Part shown: positions 1 through 9,903 of the stretch, piece after piece | Layout of the letters: every line of letters begins with the position of its first letter | Position numbering within the stretch: position 1 is the first letter of the stretch | NCBI RefSeq assembly: GCF_002252525.1 | Contig: NZ_NNRM01000003.1 | Span: 62,001 to 126,000 of the forward strand | Direction: 5' to 3' | Source: Brucella pseudogrignonensis | GTDB lineage: Bacteria; Pseudomonadota; Alphaproteobacteria; Rhizobiales; Rhizobiaceae | DNA length: 64,000 nt | Position numbers and translations under genes: made by a program | The notes under the pieces: model-generated | The model's database searches: none | Seen by the model: the letters and a program-made list of their open reading frames with translations, nothing else | Told to the model about the DNA's origin: nothing

Positions 1-99
1 AAAGGCTGTGCGGGTTTCATAGCCTTCGTCGCTGAGGATACCTGCAACGAGTTCCCGAATATCCGCTTCGTCATCAACTACAAGAATATCGGCTGCCAT
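1..99 (-). CDS. ntrX: Nitrogen regulation response regulator NtrX (N-terminal fragment)
   Basis: Only the first 33 codons are inside the window; the gene continues past the left edge. The translation begins MAADILVVDDEADIRELVAG, the start of a CheY-like receiver domain, with the acidic cluster VVDDEADIR that helps bind magnesium. The ATG lies one base beyond the ntrY stop, so the two are translationally close. NtrX family proteins are sigma54-type response regulators paired with the NtrY kinase, which in Brucella is reported to sense redox state. The name rests mainly on position after ntrY; the receiver fragment alone would not separate it from related regulators. Confidence 0.85.
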   Translation of the reverse strand, partial: MAADILVVDDEADIRELVAGILSDEGYETRTAF

Positions 100-100
100 A

Positions 101-2416
101 TCAGTTCACCTGTCCAATTATCTCGTTTCCGGGATTTCCCTCTTCCGCACCGGATGGACCGGCGGAAACCTCAGGAAAGATCATACGTATCATTGCGCCA
201 CGTCCTCCGTGGAAATCTGCTGGCGCATCATGCAATTCCAAATGTCCGCCGTGGTCTTCCACGATCTTGCGGACGATAGCGAGGCCAAGGCCCGTGCCTT
301 TTTCTCGCGTCGTCATATAAGGCTCCAGAAGCTTCTGACGATCATCACCCGGCAGACCTTTGCCGTTATCGATGACATCGACGATCAGGTTCCCGTCCGC
401 CTTCATTGAGCGCACAAGAATATGCCCCTCGCCGCGCTCTTCCTTGGGCACAGCATCAATTGCTTCACTGGCATTCTTGATGACGTTGCCAAATGCCTGA
501 CCGAGCAAGCGGCTATCAAACGAACCAATCAGCTTTTCAGAACCATATTCATTGGCGAACTGAATATCCTGACGGCTGACTTCAATGAGGAACGATGCTT
601 CCCGCAGCGCCTCGCGCATATCCATGGCCTTCATTTCAGGCTTGGGCATACGCGCAAAAGCGGAGAATTCATCGACCATACGACCAATATCGCCAACCTG
701 ACGAATGATCGTGTCGGTGCATTGATCGAAGACTTCGCGATCCTCGGTAATCACCTTGCCATAACGACGACGAATGCGTTCAGCCGAAAGCTGGATCGGT
801 GTGAGCGGGTTTTTGATCTCATGTGCAATGCGGCGCGCAACATCAGCCCATGCAGACGAACGCTGTGCTTGAACAAGATCGGTAATGTCATCAACGGTGA
901 CGACATAAGAGTGATCGTCGGATTCCGCATCCTCAACAGTTACCTGCACGTTGAAGGTACGCGCAACACCGCCACGAGTCATGCTGACCTGCTCGCGATG
1001 AACAGTACGACCCGTCGTGCGGGCAACTTCAAAAGCCTGTCCGATTTCAGGAGCAATGCTGCTTAGGCTCTTGCCGATTGCATCCTCTGAGCTGACCCCG
1101 AACATATGCTCCGCAGAGCGATTGAGGATCGAAATCGAGCCATCCGTTTCGATGCCGATAACACCGGCTGTAACGCCCGAAAGCACGGCTTCGGAGAAGC
1201 GACGGCGTTCATCGATCTGGTCTTTCGCCGACAGAAGTTCGTTACGCTGGCTCTTAAGCTCGGCGACCATGTTGTTGAAGGTGCCCGAAAGCGCACCAAC
1301 GTCACCATCCGACGAGCGTACCGGCACAGAAATATCGAGATTGCCAGCAGCCACATCATCAGCAGCGCCAATCAGCAGCCTGATCGGGCGCACCAGACGG
1401 TCAGCAACGGCAATACCGGTCCAAATAGCCGACAACAGAACAATGAGAGTCAGACCAAAATAGAGAAGCGCAAAAGCGATCTGGGTCGGAATGCGCGTAG
1501 CGTCCATCTCCTGATAGCGTTCTGTATTGGCTTTCATCAGACGCATTGCGTCCAATATCTGCTGATCGATAGCCCGAACCGTGTAAAGATACAGATCCGG
1601 TATTTCGCGCATCTTGATAACCGCGCCGACAAAGTTCAGGTCGCCCGGGGGAATGATAACCGGCTTACCGTCAGAGGCTGTTTGCAGAGCATCTTCGGTA
1701 GGAGGTGGAAGTCGTGTTTCCACACCAGTTTCGCTTTTAACGATAACGGTGCCGTCTTCACGAACCAGAAATGCACCAAGCAGCCCGCGGCCACCGGCTT
1801 GCAGCGTCATATAGCGGATGAACCCGCCCCTATCGAGACTGTAAAGCGTGCGTTGAGCATCAAGCTCCTGCAGCATCGAAAAAGAGGTGCTCTGCAAGTT
1901 AAGTGCCGTGTCGCGGAGATAGGAATCGGCCAAACTCTGCGACGAACTCACGATATCGCGTGTATTCGTATCAAACCACCGATCAAGTCCGAGATTAAGC
2001 GTCACGGAAGCGACAATTGCCACCACGATTGCCGGAACAGCCGCAATCAATGAGAACAGCGCGACAATGCGGACATGCAGACGAGAAGCTGCTTTTCCCG
2101 ATCTGCGAGCCGATACGATACGGAAAATCTCGCGGCAAATCAGCAGGATAAGAAAAACAATCAGCGCAACATTGACGATAACCAACGCAATCGTCACGTT
2201 GCGATCAGGCGTGATTGGCGTGATACCGATGAGGATGGCAAAAGAAATTGACGCTGTAACCAGCGCCAACACAACGGTAATGATACCGGGCAATGCAAGA
2301 AGCCTGCGCCCCTCACCGCCTTGCGATGATCGCCCCACCTTATCCATATCCGTCGTCAGATTCGCTGTATTCATGTTAACCATGTTACCCAATAGCGTTG
2401 CATCTATGCAACGCAT
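101..2416 (-). CDS. ntrY: Sensor histidine kinase NtrY
   Basis: Membrane histidine kinase of up to 771 residues. Hydrophobic segments lie near residues 40-65, 75-95 and 120-140, followed by a periplasmic region and another membrane segment near 310-335. A HAMP linker follows, then a PAS domain around 410-510. The histidine-kinase domain has the H-box [20 protein letters not shown], an N-box (NVIKNASEAIDA) and G-boxes (DNGKGLPG, GTGLGLAIV). It should phosphorylate NtrX, whose start is one base downstream. Codons 12 (2383) and 15 (2374) are alternative ATG starts that would give a more usual N-terminus; none has a convincing ribosome site, so I keep the longest. It follows ntrC by 76 bases, the standard order in this group. 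Confidence 0.93.
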   Translation of the reverse strand: MRCIDATLLGNMVNMNTANLTTDMDKVGRSSQGGEGRRLLALPGIITVVLALVTASISFAILIGITPITPDRNVTIALVIVNVALIVFLILLICREIFRIVSARRSGKAASRLHVRIVALFSLIAAVPAIVVAIVASVTLNLGLDRWFDTNTRDIVSSSQSLADSYLRDTALNLQSTSFSMLQELDAQRTLYSLDRGGFIRYMTLQAGGRGLLGAFLVREDGTVIVKSETGVETRLPPPTEDALQTASDGKPVIIPPGDLNFVGAVIKMREIPDLYLYTVRAIDQQILDAMRLMKANTERYQEMDATRIPTQIAFALLYFGLTLIVLLSAIWTGIAVADRLVRPIRLLIGAADDVAAGNLDISVPVRSSDGDVGALSGTFNNMVAELKSQRNELLSAKDQIDERRRFSEAVLSGVTAGVIGIETDGSISILNRSAEHMFGVSSEDAIGKSLSSIAPEIGQAFEVARTTGRTVHREQVSMTRGGVARTFNVQVTVEDAESDDHSYVVTVDDITDLVQAQRSSAWADVARRIAHEIKNPLTPIQLSAERIRRRYGKVITEDREVFDQCTDTIIRQVGDIGRMVDEFSAFARMPKPEMKAMDMREALREASFLIEVSRQDIQFANEYGSEKLIGSFDSRLLGQAFGNVIKNASEAIDAVPKEERGEGHILVRSMKADGNLIVDVIDNGKGLPGDDRQKLLEPYMTTREKGTGLGLAIVRKIVEDHGGHLELHDAPADFHGGRGAMIRMIFPEVSAGPSGAEEGNPGNEIIGQVN

Positions 2417-2492
2417 TGTGGCGAAAATGCAACGATTGTTTACAGCTTAAATGAGACTTCGCGAAACTGTGAGCGGTCTTACTGCCCGGTTT

Positions 2493-3962
2493 TTACTGCT
2501 TTGTGCCCCGATAGATGTTCACGCCAAGCTCTCTGATCTTCTTACGCAACGTATTGCGATTAAGTCCAAGAATCTCTGCAGCCTTGATCTGATTACCCCG
2601 CGTTGCGGTCAGACAAGCAAGAATCAGCGGATACTCCAGTTCCGCCAGCACGCGATGATAAAGCCCTGGTGGGGGCAAATCAGCACCAAACGATGCGAAG
2701 TATCGCTGCATATTCTGCTCAACGACCTGCGATATGGTGATGTTTTCAATGTCGCCCGCAACCGCAATTGGAATATCAGGCTTTGAAAGCTCTGACTTCA
2801 GCTCGGTCTCGATGATTTCCGGTGAAATCTCATCCTGCGGATAAAGTGCTGAAAGCCTGCGCACGAGATTTTCGAGTTCGCGCACGTTACCCGGCCACGG
2901 ATAGCGACGCATCATTTCAATGCCAGCGGGCGTAATGCGTTTCTCTGGCAGGCCTTCTTCGGCAGCGCGCTTGAAGAAATGACGAACCAGATCAGGCACA
3001 TCTTCGCTGCGCTCACGAAGCGGCGGCAAGCGCAGTGGCACGACATTCAGACGATAATAAAGGTCTTCGCGAAACAGACCCTGTGCGATGAGCTGGCGCA
3101 AATCCTTGTTGGTTGCGGCCACGATGCGCACATCGGTCTTGATGGGCGTGCGGCCACCGACCGTCATATATTCGCCCTGCTGCAACACGCGCAGCAAGCG
3201 CGTCTGCGCTTCCATCGGCATGTCGCCGATTTCGTCAAGGAACAGCGTACCGCCATTGGCCTGTTCAAAACGTCCGCTTGAACGGTTCTGTGCGCCGGTA
3301 AAGGCACCTTTTTCATGGCCAAACAGTTCGGATTCGATCAGATCGCGTGGAATTGCAGCCATATTGATGGCAACAAACGGTCCTTTGCGACGGCGCCCAT
3401 ATTCATGCAACGCGCGCGCGACCAGTTCCTTGCCTGTGCCCGACTCACCTGTGACCATCATGGTCAGGTCGGTTTGCATCATGCGGGCCAAGACGCGATA
3501 GATTTCCTGCATGGCGGGCGAACGGCCAACGAGTGGCATATTTTCAGCCTGCTCATCCTGCAACACGGCAGCTGGTTTATGCTTTGGCTCTGAAAGCGCA
3601 CGACCAACAATATTGATGAGCTCTGTCAGATCGAATGGCTTTGGCAGATATTCATAAGCTCCCGCTTCCGAAGCCCGGATCGCGGTCATGAATGTATTTT
3701 GCGCGCTCATCACCACAATCGGCAGATCGGGACGCATTTTCTTGATGCGCGGCAGCAGATCAAACGCATTTTCGTCTGGCATATTGACGTCGGTAATCAC
3801 CAGATCGCCATCGCCAGCTGCCACCCAACGCCACAGCGAGGTCGCGTTGGATGTAACCCGAACATCGTAGCCAGCACGCGAAAGTGCCTGATTGAGCACT
3901 GTGCGAATTGCAGCATCGTCATCCGCAACGAGAATCGTACCTGTCGGACGTCCGGCAATCAT
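2493..3962 (-). CDS. ntrC: Nitrogen regulation protein NtrC (sigma54 activator)
   Basis: 489-residue sigma54-dependent response regulator with the full NtrC architecture. A receiver domain covers residues 10-125, with likely phosphoacceptor Asp58 in [11 protein letters not shown] central AAA+ domain covers about 150-390, with Walker A GESGTGKE, the sigma54-contacting GAFTGA loop and Walker [14 protein letters not shown] Fis-type helix-turn-helix ends the protein ([19 protein letters not shown]). It activates nitrogen-assimilation promoters when phosphorylated by NtrB. Its ATG overlaps the ntrB stop by four bases (ATGA), so translation is coupled to the kinase gene. Confidence 0.96.
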   Translation of the reverse strand: MIAGRPTGTILVADDDAAIRTVLNQALSRAGYDVRVTSNATSLWRWVAAGDGDLVITDVNMPDENAFDLLPRIKKMRPDLPIVVMSAQNTFMTAIRASEAGAYEYLPKPFDLTELINIVGRALSEPKHKPAAVLQDEQAENMPLVGRSPAMQEIYRVLARMMQTDLTMMVTGESGTGKELVARALHEYGRRRKGPFVAINMAAIPRDLIESELFGHEKGAFTGAQNRSSGRFEQANGGTLFLDEIGDMPMEAQTRLLRVLQQGEYMTVGGRTPIKTDVRIVAATNKDLRQLIAQGLFREDLYYRLNVVPLRLPPLRERSEDVPDLVRHFFKRAAEEGLPEKRITPAGIEMMRRYPWPGNVRELENLVRRLSALYPQDEISPEIIETELKSELSKPDIPIAVAGDIENITISQVVEQNMQRYFASFGADLPPPGLYHRVLAELEYPLILACLTATRGNQIKAAEILGLNRNTLRKKIRELGVNIYRGTKQ

Positions 3963-5107
3963 GCGTTATCTCCTGTCTTTGCAGACATGCTTGGGCTCTT
4001 GGAGCCCGTGTTATCAGCAGAACTTTTCCATGCAGGCATGAGAATGCGGAACGTAGTGCGCAATGGATGACTATCGCACTCGATCACACCGCCATGATCT
4101 CCAATGATTTTGGCCACAAGCGCCAGTCCGAGACCTGACCCGTTGGTCTTGGTCGTCACAAACGGATCAAACAGGTGCGGCAGCATATCTTCCGGCACGC
4201 CCGGACCATTATCATGGACGCAGAACTCAAGCGGCAGCGCAACACGGTCACTGGCACCCGGCACTTGCAGGCGAATACCCGGACGATAAGCCGTCGAGAG
4301 CGTGATCTCGGCACCTTCACGGTCGCCAAGCGCCTCAGCAGCATTTTTCACCAGATTGAGAAAAACCTGCACAAGCTGATCGCGATTGGCATAAACCGGC
4401 GGCAGCGACGGGTCATATTCCTCGACAAAGCGGATATGCCGCGCGAAACCGTTTCGCGCCAACGTCTTCACATGATCCAGCACCGAATAGATATTGACCG
4501 CCGTGCGCTCGATAGGCCGCTCATCGGAAAACACTTCCATACGATCAACGAGCTTCACGATGCGATCGGTTTCATCGGTAATCAACCGTGCCAATGCGCG
4601 GTCTTCATCACCCACCACCTGTTCAAGCAGTTGAGCGGCCCCGCGAATGCCTGAAAGCGGGTTCTTGATCTCATGCGCCAGCATGGAAGCAAGCCCCGTC
4701 ACCGAACGTGCGGCTCCGCGATGGGTCATCTGACGGTCGATCTTCTCCGCCATGGTCTTTTCTTTAAACAGAATAACCACAGCACCCGGCGTTTCGATGA
4801 CCGGTGCCACGTAAAGATCGACAATGCGTTCGGCACCGAGTTTCGGCGATGAAATATCGACGCGATACTCGTTCACCGGAACCTGAGCGGTGCGAACCTG
4901 ATCGACAAGAGCCAGCAATGGGCTTCCGAAAGGCAGAAAAGATTCAAGACGGTTACGCGCCAGAATGGACGAACCTGAGCGGAAAAACTGCTCCGCATCC
5001 ATATTGGCATAAACAATACGATTGTCGGCGCTGACCATAATGACAGGCTGATTGATTGCATCCAGAATGATTGCTGGAATGCCGTTCGTTTCACCTCTAA
5101 CGCCCAT
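3959..5107 (-). CDS. ntrB: Nitrogen regulation sensor kinase NtrB
   Basis: Soluble histidine kinase of 382 residues. An N-terminal PAS domain covers about residues 12-115. The dimerisation and phosphotransfer domain has the H-box [20 protein letters not shown], and the ATPase domain has N-box [10 protein letters not shown] and G-boxes DNGPGVPE and GSGLGLALV. No membrane segment is visible, as expected for NtrB, which is controlled by PII protein. An upstream GTG (5110) is possible, but the ATG at 5107 overlaps the dusB stop as TGATG and has an AAAGG ribosome site. Coupled to dusB upstream and ntrC downstream. Confidence 0.95.
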   Translation of the reverse strand: MGVRGETNGIPAIILDAINQPVIMVSADNRIVYANMDAEQFFRSGSSILARNRLESFLPFGSPLLALVDQVRTAQVPVNEYRVDISSPKLGAERIVDLYVAPVIETPGAVVILFKEKTMAEKIDRQMTHRGAARSVTGLASMLAHEIKNPLSGIRGAAQLLEQVVGDEDRALARLITDETDRIVKLVDRMEVFSDERPIERTAVNIYSVLDHVKTLARNGFARHIRFVEEYDPSLPPVYANRDQLVQVFLNLVKNAAEALGDREGAEITLSTAYRPGIRLQVPGASDRVALPLEFCVHDNGPGVPEDMLPHLFDPFVTTKTNGSGLGLALVAKIIGDHGGVIECDSHPLRTTFRILMPAWKSSADNTGSKSPSMSAKTGDNA

Positions 5108-6099
5108 CACGCGACCTTTCTGTCTGCTTCACGCAGAAAAACGCGGGTCAATGCCGCGATAACCGCTTCCGGATCGATGAGCGTCATGATTTCAGCCTTG
5201 TCTGCGGGAGAAAATGCTTCGACTGCATGGCGATCCAGATACCAGCCAAGATGCTTTCTTGAATGGCGAATACCCGTCTTGCTGCCATAATGGTCGAGCA
5301 TATCTTCGTAATGTCTTATAATATAAGAAAGAATGCCATCTTCCGACCGCGGTGCGAAATCGCTGCCTGCGATCAAGCCTGCAAGCCAGGGCTGACCATA
5401 GGACGCACGTCCGACCATCACGGCATCAGCGCCTGAGCGACGCAGCAATTCTTCCGCATCTTCGCGTGACGACACATCGCCATTGGCGATCAATGGAATC
5501 TTCACGACATCGCGCACCGCATGAATGGCGTCCCAGTCGGCTGTGCCTTCATAAAACTGGCAACGTGTGCGTCCATGAACCGTCACCATCGCAATACCCG
5601 CATCTTCGGCACGCTTTGCAAGCTCCGGTGCGTTGATACTGTTTTCGTCCCAGCCAAGACGCATTTTCAGCGTAACTGGCACTTTCACGGCATTAACGGT
5701 TGCTTCAACCAACGTCATGGCATGATCGAGATCTCGCATAAGGGCTGAACCGGAATAGCCGCCCGTCACTTTCTTGGCAGGGCAGCCCATATTGATGTCG
5801 ATAATATCCGCGCCCTCGCCCTCGGCGATGATGGCTGCTTCGCCCATCCAGTGCGCTTCGCGGCCTGCAAGCTGCACGACATGCGTGCCAAGCCCTTCGC
5901 CGGATAAGCGCAACATGCTTTCCTTATGGCGATTGCAGAGTTCAGCACTTGCCACCATTTCCGAAACAACCATGCCCGCACCAGCCTCGGCGGCGCGCTT
6001 TCGGAACGGAAGATCGGAAACGCCCGACATGGGCGCGAGAAATACGCGATTTGGCAGTGTCACACCGCGTATATTCAGAGGTTGTTCAAGGGTAGTCAC
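5107..6099 (-). CDS. dusB: tRNA-dihydrouridine synthase DusB (NifR3)
   Basis: FMN-dependent enzyme reducing uridines in the tRNA D-loop. The TIM-barrel signature is complete: [14 protein letters not shown] near the N-terminus, [11 protein letters not shown] with the catalytic cysteine, GCPAKK followed by [14 protein letters not shown] and ANGDV, and [11 protein letters not shown] near the FMN phosphate site. It is first in the dusB-ntrB-ntrC operon and historically called nifR3. The start is uncertain: the open frame extends to a GTG at 6138, but the GTG at 6099 gives a length and N-terminus closer to other DusB proteins. No in-frame ATG exists before the conserved core. Confidence 0.92.
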   Translation of the reverse strand: MTTLEQPLNIRGVTLPNRVFLAPMSGVSDLPFRKRAAEAGAGMVVSEMVASAELCNRHKESMLRLSGEGLGTHVVQLAGREAHWMGEAAIIAEGEGADIIDINMGCPAKKVTGGYSGSALMRDLDHAMTLVEATVNAVKVPVTLKMRLGWDENSINAPELAKRAEDAGIAMVTVHGRTRCQFYEGTADWDAIHAVRDVVKIPLIANGDVSSREDAEELLRRSGADAVMVGRASYGQPWLAGLIAGSDFAPRSEDGILSYIIRHYEDMLDHYGSKTGIRHSRKHLGWYLDRHAVEAFSPADKAEIMTLIDPEAVIAALTRVFLREADRKVA

Positions 6100-6249
6100 C
6101 AAGAAATGCCCATTTGATGTGCATGATGCAATTAGCACACACTTTAATCACTCAATGCATTGAACGCAAGGAAAAGCGCGTAGCTGCGATGATAAATCGA
6201 TTGCCGTCTGGCAATTATTTGCGCAAGGCATTATTCCGCATGTAACTAG

Positions 6250-7488
6250 ATGAATCTTTTGGCGAAGGCGACCGACATTTCACGGGCAGCAGCAGTCATC
6301 GTAGCCGCAGGACGCGGCGAACGGGCGGGACAAAGCACTGAAGGGCCGAAGCAATATCGGCGGATCGGCGGCGAAGCAGTGCTTTCGCGCACGCTGCGTG
6401 CTTTTGCGCATTGCGCTGAGATCGATCAGATCATCGTGGTCATCCATGCTGATGATGCGGCGCTTTATGAAAATGCCATCACCGAATATTATGAGAATGT
6501 GCGCGTTGTCACCGGTGGTCCGACGCGACAGGAATCCACGCGACTTGGATTGCTGGCGCTCAACAAGAACGCCCCTGACTATGTCCTCATCCATGATGGT
6601 GTGCGTCCATTCATTGAGCAGGATTTGCTTGCGCGCATATTCGACAATCTGACACCGCAGGAAGGCGTGCTGCCTGCCCTTGCCGTTTCGGACACGCTGA
6701 AGCAATCGGCCAGTGATGGCACTGTTAGAACGACTGTCCCTCGTGCTGGTCTTTTTGCAGCACAGACGCCGCAGGCCTTTCCATTTAACCCGATCCTGGA
6801 CGCCCACGAAAAAGCTTATCTCAGCGGCCGCTCGGATTTTACCGACGATGCCTCGATTGCGGAAGCTTATGGACTTTCCGTGCGTATCATCGAGGGTTCG
6901 GCAGACAATACCAAACTCACATGGGCCAAAGATATTGAAATGGCCGACAAACGCTTGAGGCATGGCATGACTTCATTTCCAGATATCCGCACCGGCAATG
7001 GCTATGACGTTCACAGTTTCGAGCCGGGCGACCACGTCACGCTTTGCGGCGTGGCCATTCCGCACGACAGGAAACTGAACGGTCACTCGGATGCCGACGT
7101 GGCCCTCCACGCACTGACCGATGCCCTGCTTGCCACACGCGGCGCAGGCGATATTGGCACACATTTCCCGCCTTCCGATCCGCAGTGGAAGGGTGCTGCA
7201 TCGCATATCTTTGTTGAACATGCGGTCAAGATCGTGCGTGAAGCCGGTGGTCGTATCGCCAACGCAGATGTGACGATCATCGCTGAAGAACCTAAGATTG
7301 GTCCGCATCGCCCGGCAATGATGGAAGCCATGGCCAATATGCTCGGCATTTCGCATGACCGTGTTTCCGTCAAAGCGACCACCAACGAGAAAATGGGCTT
7401 TGTTGGTCGCGGCGAAGGCATTGCTGCTATCGTTACGGCAACAGTCATCTATCCCGGTGAAGTTCCTGCCTATGAGGTTCCAGAATGA
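6250..7488 (+). CDS. ispDF: Bifunctional IspD/IspF enzyme of the MEP isoprenoid pathway
   Basis: 412-residue fusion. Residues about 12-230 are 2-C-methyl-D-erythritol 4-phosphate cytidylyltransferase, with the nucleotide-binding loop [15 protein letters not shown] and IHDGVRPF. Residues about 250-405 are 2-C-methyl-D-erythritol 2,4-cyclodiphosphate synthase, with GNGYDVHSF carrying the metal ligands Asp and His, [19 protein letters not shown], and the C-terminal [18 protein letters not shown]. The fusion catalyses two non-consecutive steps and is typical of many alphaproteobacteria. It is divergent from dusB, with 150 bases between likely starts. Its stop overlaps the next ATG (ATGA). Confidence 0.97.
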   Translation: MNLLAKATDISRAAAVIVAAGRGERAGQSTEGPKQYRRIGGEAVLSRTLRAFAHCAEIDQIIVVIHADDAALYENAITEYYENVRVVTGGPTRQESTRLGLLALNKNAPDYVLIHDGVRPFIEQDLLARIFDNLTPQEGVLPALAVSDTLKQSASDGTVRTTVPRAGLFAAQTPQAFPFNPILDAHEKAYLSGRSDFTDDASIAEAYGLSVRIIEGSADNTKLTWAKDIEMADKRLRHGMTSFPDIRTGNGYDVHSFEPGDHVTLCGVAIPHDRKLNGHSDADVALHALTDALLATRGAGDIGTHFPPSDPQWKGAASHIFVEHAVKIVREAGGRIANADVTIIAEEPKIGPHRPAMMEAMANMLGISHDRVSVKATTNEKMGFVGRGEGIAAIVTATVIYPGEVPAYEVPE

Positions 7489-7982
7489 CACTTGTTGCGG
7501 AAACCCAGGCCATCGACGTACTCAACGCTTGCCGCAAACACGGCATCATGATTGCGACAGCAGAATCCTGCACAGGCGGGCTTATCGCGGCAGCACTCAC
7601 CGATATTGCAGGTTCATCCGATGTGGTGGATCGCGGCTTTGTAACCTACTCCAATGAAGCCAAGAATGAGATGATCGGTGTCCCGATGGAACTGATCAAC
7701 CAGGTGGGTGCGGTTTCAAAAGACGTGGCAATAGCTATGGCAGAAGGCGCGCTGAACAATTCACGCGCTGGCATCAGCATTGCCGTTACCGGTATTGCCG
7801 GCCCCGGTGGCGGGTCAGCAGAAAAGCCGGTCGGTCTCGTGCACATTGCCAGCGCGCGCAAAGGTTTTGCCACGCTACACAAAGAATGCCGTTTTGGTGA
7901 AAAGTCACGCGAAGACATTCGGCATGAAACCGTGCTTTCTGCGCTGGCACTGGTCCTTGAGGCGCTGAACTCTAAAGCCTAA
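7485..7982 (+). CDS. pncC: CinA-family nicotinamide-nucleotide amidase-like protein
   Basis: 165-residue protein matching the C-terminal CinA domain only (no N-terminal molybdopterin-like half). Characteristic motifs are [20 protein letters not shown] near residue 20 and [22 protein letters not shown] near residue 100. Related E. coli PncC deamidates nicotinamide mononucleotide, recycling pyridine nucleotide; that activity is inferred from the family. It is translationally coupled to ispDF by a four-base overlap. At its 3' end its TAA overlaps the stop codon of the convergent RatA-family gene. Confidence 0.88.
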   Translation: MTLVAETQAIDVLNACRKHGIMIATAESCTGGLIAAALTDIAGSSDVVDRGFVTYSNEAKNEMIGVPMELINQVGAVSKDVAIAMAEGALNNSRAGISIAVTGIAGPGGGSAEKPVGLVHIASARKGFATLHKECRFGEKSREDIRHETVLSALALVLEALNSKA

Positions 7983-8434
7983 GCCAGACCGTAAATCGCG
8001 TCAGCACGCTTCTCAAAGGCTTCTGAGAACTTGCGGAAAGCCAGATCGAACATTGATCCCATCAGCAGCCCAAGCGTGCGACTTTTGAATTCATAATCGA
8101 TGAAGAATTCGACGTCACATTCATAACCATCGCTAACCGGCTTAAATGTCCAGCGATTGTCGAGATAGCGGAACGGGCCATCGACATATTTCACGTCGAT
8201 GACGTTTTCGTCCGGCTTCAGAAGCACCTGGCTGGTGAATGTCTCGCGGATCAGCTTATAGCCAACCGTCATGTCGGCGATCAAAAGCGTCTTGCCCTCC
8301 CGCTCCTTTCGGGAGCGAATTGAGAGTGCTTCGCACATCGGCAGGAATTGCGGATATTTTTCAACATCCGATACCAGGGCAAACATCTGGTCTGCCCTGT
8401 GATGAACGCGTCTGACATTCGTAAATTGCGGCAT
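7979..8434 (-). CDS. RatA/COQ10-type START-domain protein
   Basis: 151-residue protein of the polyketide cyclase/COQ10 (START-like) family. Visible family features are the N-terminal VRRVHHRADQMFALVSDVEKYPQFLPMCEA and a C-terminal long helix FRKFSEAFEKRADAIY. Mitochondrial COQ10 binds ubiquinone and supports respiration; E. coli RatA was described as a ribosome-associating toxin. For alphaproteobacterial members a ubiquinone-binding role is the more conservative reading. It lies six bases after lipA at the end of the pyruvate dehydrogenase cluster, which would fit a respiratory role. No antitoxin partner gene is present. Confidence 0.85.
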   Translation of the reverse strand: MPQFTNVRRVHHRADQMFALVSDVEKYPQFLPMCEALSIRSRKEREGKTLLIADMTVGYKLIRETFTSQVLLKPDENVIDVKYVDGPFRYLDNRWTFKPVSDGYECDVEFFIDYEFKSRTLGLLMGSMFDLAFRKFSEAFEKRADAIYGLA

Positions 8435-8440
8435 GCGAAC

Positions 8441-9403
8441 TTAAGCCTGTGCTGCAACCTGCGCTTCGCGAGCAGCCTTGAGCTTTGCGAAATCGTCACC
8501 GGCATGGTGCGATGAACGCGTCAGCGGGCTGGACGCAACGAGCGCAAAGCCCTTGGTACGACCAATTGTCTCGAAAGACTTGAATTCGTCTGGCGTTACG
8601 AAACGGATCACCGGATGGTGCTTGCGGGTTGGCTGGAGATACTGACCGATGGTCATGAAATCTACCTCAGCAGAACGAAGGTCGTCCATCAGCTGAAGGA
8701 TTTCGTTCCGCTCTTCGCCAAGACCAACCATGATGCCGGACTTCGTGAAGATTGTCGGGTCGAGTTCCTTCACGCGCTGCAACAGGCGGATCGAATGGAA
8801 ATAACGAGCCCCCGGACGAACCTTGAGATATTTCGACGGAACCGTTTCCAGATTGTGATTGAACACGTCAGGGCGTGCCTTGACCACGACCTCAAGCGCG
8901 CCTTCCTTGCGAAGGAAGTCTGGCGTAAGGATTTCAATCGTCGTCTTCGGGGTCGCCGCGCGGATCGCGCGAATAACTTCGGCAAAATGCTGTGCGCCGC
9001 CATCGGCCAGATCGTCACGGTCAACAGAGGTAATAACGACGTGGGTAAGGCCCATCTGCTTGACAGCCTTAGCGACATTTTCCGGCTCATTTGGATCAAG
9101 AGCCGTTGGGATACCGGTCGATACGTTACAGAAAGCACAGGCGCGGGTGCAGATTTCGCCCATGATCATGAAGGTCGCGTGCTTCTTTTCCCAGCACTCG
9201 CCAATGTTCGGGCAACCTGCTTCTTCGCAAACGGTAACAAGCTTGTTCGAGCGGACGATCTCGCGCGTCTCGTTATAGCCGCGAGAAACCGGGGCCTTGA
9301 CGCGGATCCAGTCCGGCTTCTTCAGAATTTCGGTGTCTGGACGGTGAGCCTTTTCAGGGTGCCGCTGACGTCTCTGGTTCACTGTATCGAGAACTGTAAC
9401 CAT
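8441..9403 (-). CDS. lipA: Lipoyl synthase LipA
   Basis: 320-residue radical SAM enzyme that inserts two sulfurs into octanoyl groups on lipoyl domains. Both iron-sulfur signatures are present: the auxiliary-cluster motif [13 protein letters not shown] and the radical SAM motif [11 protein letters not shown]-terminal family sequences include [11 protein letters not shown] and [12 protein letters not shown]. Its substrates, the lipoyl domains of pdhB and pdhC, are encoded upstream on the same strand, so cofactor assembly and its target enzyme share a cluster. Starts with ATG at 9403. Confidence 0.97.
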   Translation of the reverse strand: MVTVLDTVNQRRQRHPEKAHRPDTEILKKPDWIRVKAPVSRGYNETREIVRSNKLVTVCEEAGCPNIGECWEKKHATFMIMGEICTRACAFCNVSTGIPTALDPNEPENVAKAVKQMGLTHVVITSVDRDDLADGGAQHFAEVIRAIRAATPKTTIEILTPDFLRKEGALEVVVKARPDVFNHNLETVPSKYLKVRPGARYFHSIRLLQRVKELDPTIFTKSGIMVGLGEERNEILQLMDDLRSAEVDFMTIGQYLQPTRKHHPVIRFVTPDEFKSFETIGRTKGFALVASSPLTRSSHHAGDDFAKLKAAREAQVAAQA

Positions 9404-9527
9404 GCTGTTTCCTGCCTATCTGAAACAAATGCCTGAGAGCTGATCTGTTCCAATAATGGGTAGACCCCTGACTTAACGCTTGCCCTAACAATTTGATACG
9501 CTGCAATGCAATGGCATTTGCTGCGGC

Positions 9528-9743
9528 TTACCGTCTCGCTGCCATACCTAATGCTCTGAAAACCAGCGCCCAGATGAGGCCAAACAGAAAGCCGCCTAAT
9601 CCGAGAGCGAATGTCAGTATCCAGACGCCGTACCAGCCAGCGATAGCCATTCCGTTGACCGATATGGTGTTTCCGCCGAGCAAGCTCAAGCTTCCTGCCA
9701 GAAAGCCTAAAGCAAGACCGCCTGTCGTACACCATTTAATCAT
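9528..9743 (-). CDS. Small membrane protein of unknown function
   Basis: 71 residues, almost entirely hydrophobic, with two or possibly three membrane-spanning stretches (about residues 5-25, 29-48 and 49-66) and glycine-rich helices; it ends in Arg-Arg. I do not recognise a family. It sits between lpdA and lipA on the same strand, 124 bases before lipA and 160 bases after lpdA, beyond a strong hairpin. Overlapping frames in the same region (9379-9735 minus and 9493-9807 plus) look less protein-like. The hydrophobic pattern supports a real membrane protein, but homologues would be needed to confirm it. Confidence 0.55.
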   Translation of the reverse strand: MIKWCTTGGLALGFLAGSLSLLGGNTISVNGMAIAGWYGVWILTFALGLGGFLFGLIWALVFRALGMAARR

Positions 9744-9844
9744 GGGCCAAGCGGCACGCCGCCATGGCCCTCCATTATCAATCAGCGGAATGAGTTCACT
9801 CCTTTAAGAGCGTTTCCTCGTGAATTGAATTCAAAGTTTGAAAA

Positions 9845-9888
9845 CCGACATTTGCACAACACTTGTTGTGAAGAGGTGCAAATGTCGG
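9845..9888 (-). terminator. Strong hairpin terminator after lpdA
   Basis: A perfect 13-base inverted repeat (9845-9857 with 9876-9888) encloses an 18-base loop that can itself pair (ACAAC with GTTGT). Read on the minus strand, it follows the lpdA stop by about 15 bases and is followed by TTTTC, as expected for an intrinsic terminator or strong 3' stabiliser. It would separate the pdh genes from the small membrane protein and lipA. Confidence 0.7.
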
Positions 9889-9903
9889 AATCAGATCTCT
9901 GAA

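Noticed and set aside
7979-8434. RatA-family protein as part of a toxin-antitoxin pair
   Set aside because: No antitoxin-like gene lies next to it; the neighbours are lipA and the CinA-type gene, and COQ10-like ubiquinone binding is the simpler reading.
9493-9807. A 104-codon plus-strand frame opposite the small membrane protein
   Set aside because: Its composition is less protein-like than the hydrophobic minus-strand frame, and it has no ribosome site that I can see.
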